Source: JAGOEF01 sp964511665 (GTDB lineage Bacteria; Bacteroidota; Bacteroidia; Bacteroidales; ML635J-15). From it: a DNA stretch of 64,000 bases. Below the pieces are notes generated by a model. The model saw only the letters and a program-made list of their open reading frames with translations, was not told the DNA's origin and did not search any database. Below are positions 63,924-64,000 of the stretch, one piece after another. The translations under genes and the position numbers were made by a program. The first letter of the stretch is position 1; every line of letters begins with the position of its first letter. Location: the NCBI GenBank assembly GCA_964511665.1, contig CAZEHA010000003.1, forward strand, positions 54,885 through 118,884, read 5' to 3'.

Positions 63924-64000
63924 TTACAAATACACAATTTCGTGTGTGATGTTTACTCCTGCCTGAACAAACAAAAGTCCAACCGGACATGTTTTTAAGG
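63924..64000 (-). CDS. C-terminal end of a gene entering from the right edge (tentative)
   Basis: On the minus strand a frame is open from the right edge to a TAA at 63924-63926, with 25 codons visible. The residues KTCPVGLLFVQAGVNITHEI look protein-like, with normal codon use. It is too short to identify. Convergent with the serine hydrolase gene. Confidence 0.3.
   Translation of the reverse strand, partial: LKTCPVGLLFVQAGVNITHEIVYL

Overview
The window looks like the chromosome of a Bacteroidota bacterium, most likely Bacteroidales or a close relative. The DNA is AT-rich. Ribosome-binding sites are weak or absent. Upstream of many genes there is a Bacteroidota-type promoter (-33 TTTG, -7 TAnnTTTG). 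Many genes belong to families typical of the phylum: the PorP/GldKLMN, PorW and PorX proteins of the type IX secretion system (T9SS), DUF4270 and DUF4296 lipoproteins, and a TonB-dependent receptor with a carboxypeptidase-like N-terminal domain. I see no rRNA, tRNA, CRISPR array, transposase or prophage. This is mostly core-genome DNA; the one repeat-rich, accessory-looking stretch is 60.5-61.3 kb.

Layout. 1-2.4 kb, minus strand: an amidohydrolase cut by the window edge, a DUF4296 lipoprotein and an MlaF/MlaE-type lipid ABC transporter, the last three genes overlapping by ATGA. 2.5-3.6 kb, plus strand: mannose-1-phosphate guanylyltransferase, ending at a strong bidirectional terminator. 3.65-9.9 kb, minus: the T9SS core operon porP-gldK-gldL-gldM-gldN. 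10.2-15 kb: topA, and divergently a class A penicillin-binding protein. 15-18.6 kb, minus: panC-panD-rfaE2-lipoprotein-radA. 18.7-27.5 kb, plus: a half-length glycogen synthase-like gene, a DUF4270 lipoprotein, glmS, porW/sprE, porX and tsaE. 27.5-37.2 kb: a HAD phosphatase, a LytTR response regulator, a class III aminotransferase, a DUF58 protein and two large cytoplasmic PAS hybrid histidine kinases. 37.2-45.2 kb: an ABC-F ATPase, fumC, asnB, an EamA permease and an M14 peptidase. 45.3-54.4 kb: a glutaredoxin-like exported protein, a TonB-dependent receptor, a 7TM-HD phosphodiesterase (PgpH type), a DUF1643 protein, an RlmD-type rRNA methyltransferase and a GT-C-like membrane protein. 54.5-60.5 kb, minus: pdxA, leucyl aminopeptidase, a small zinc-ribbon protein and an overlapping pair made of a DPM1-like glycosyltransferase and a TMTC-like membrane/TPR protein. 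60.5-61.3 kb: REP-like hairpins and a diverged inverted repeat. 61.3-63.9 kb, plus: a secreted protein with four repeats and a serine hydrolase.

How the genes fit together. The T9SS is the main theme: the PorKN ring components, the PorLM motor and PorP lie in one operon, and PorW and the regulator PorX sit side by side about 13 kb away. Envelope construction is the second theme: ManC, RfaE2, GlmS, PBP1A, MlaEF, the GT-C proteins and the GT2/TMTC pair. The most interesting candidates are the GT2/TMTC-like pair, which may be a protein O-glycosylation module, and the REP-like array, whose hairpin arms appear to covary. I see no wholly new system that the sequence alone could establish.
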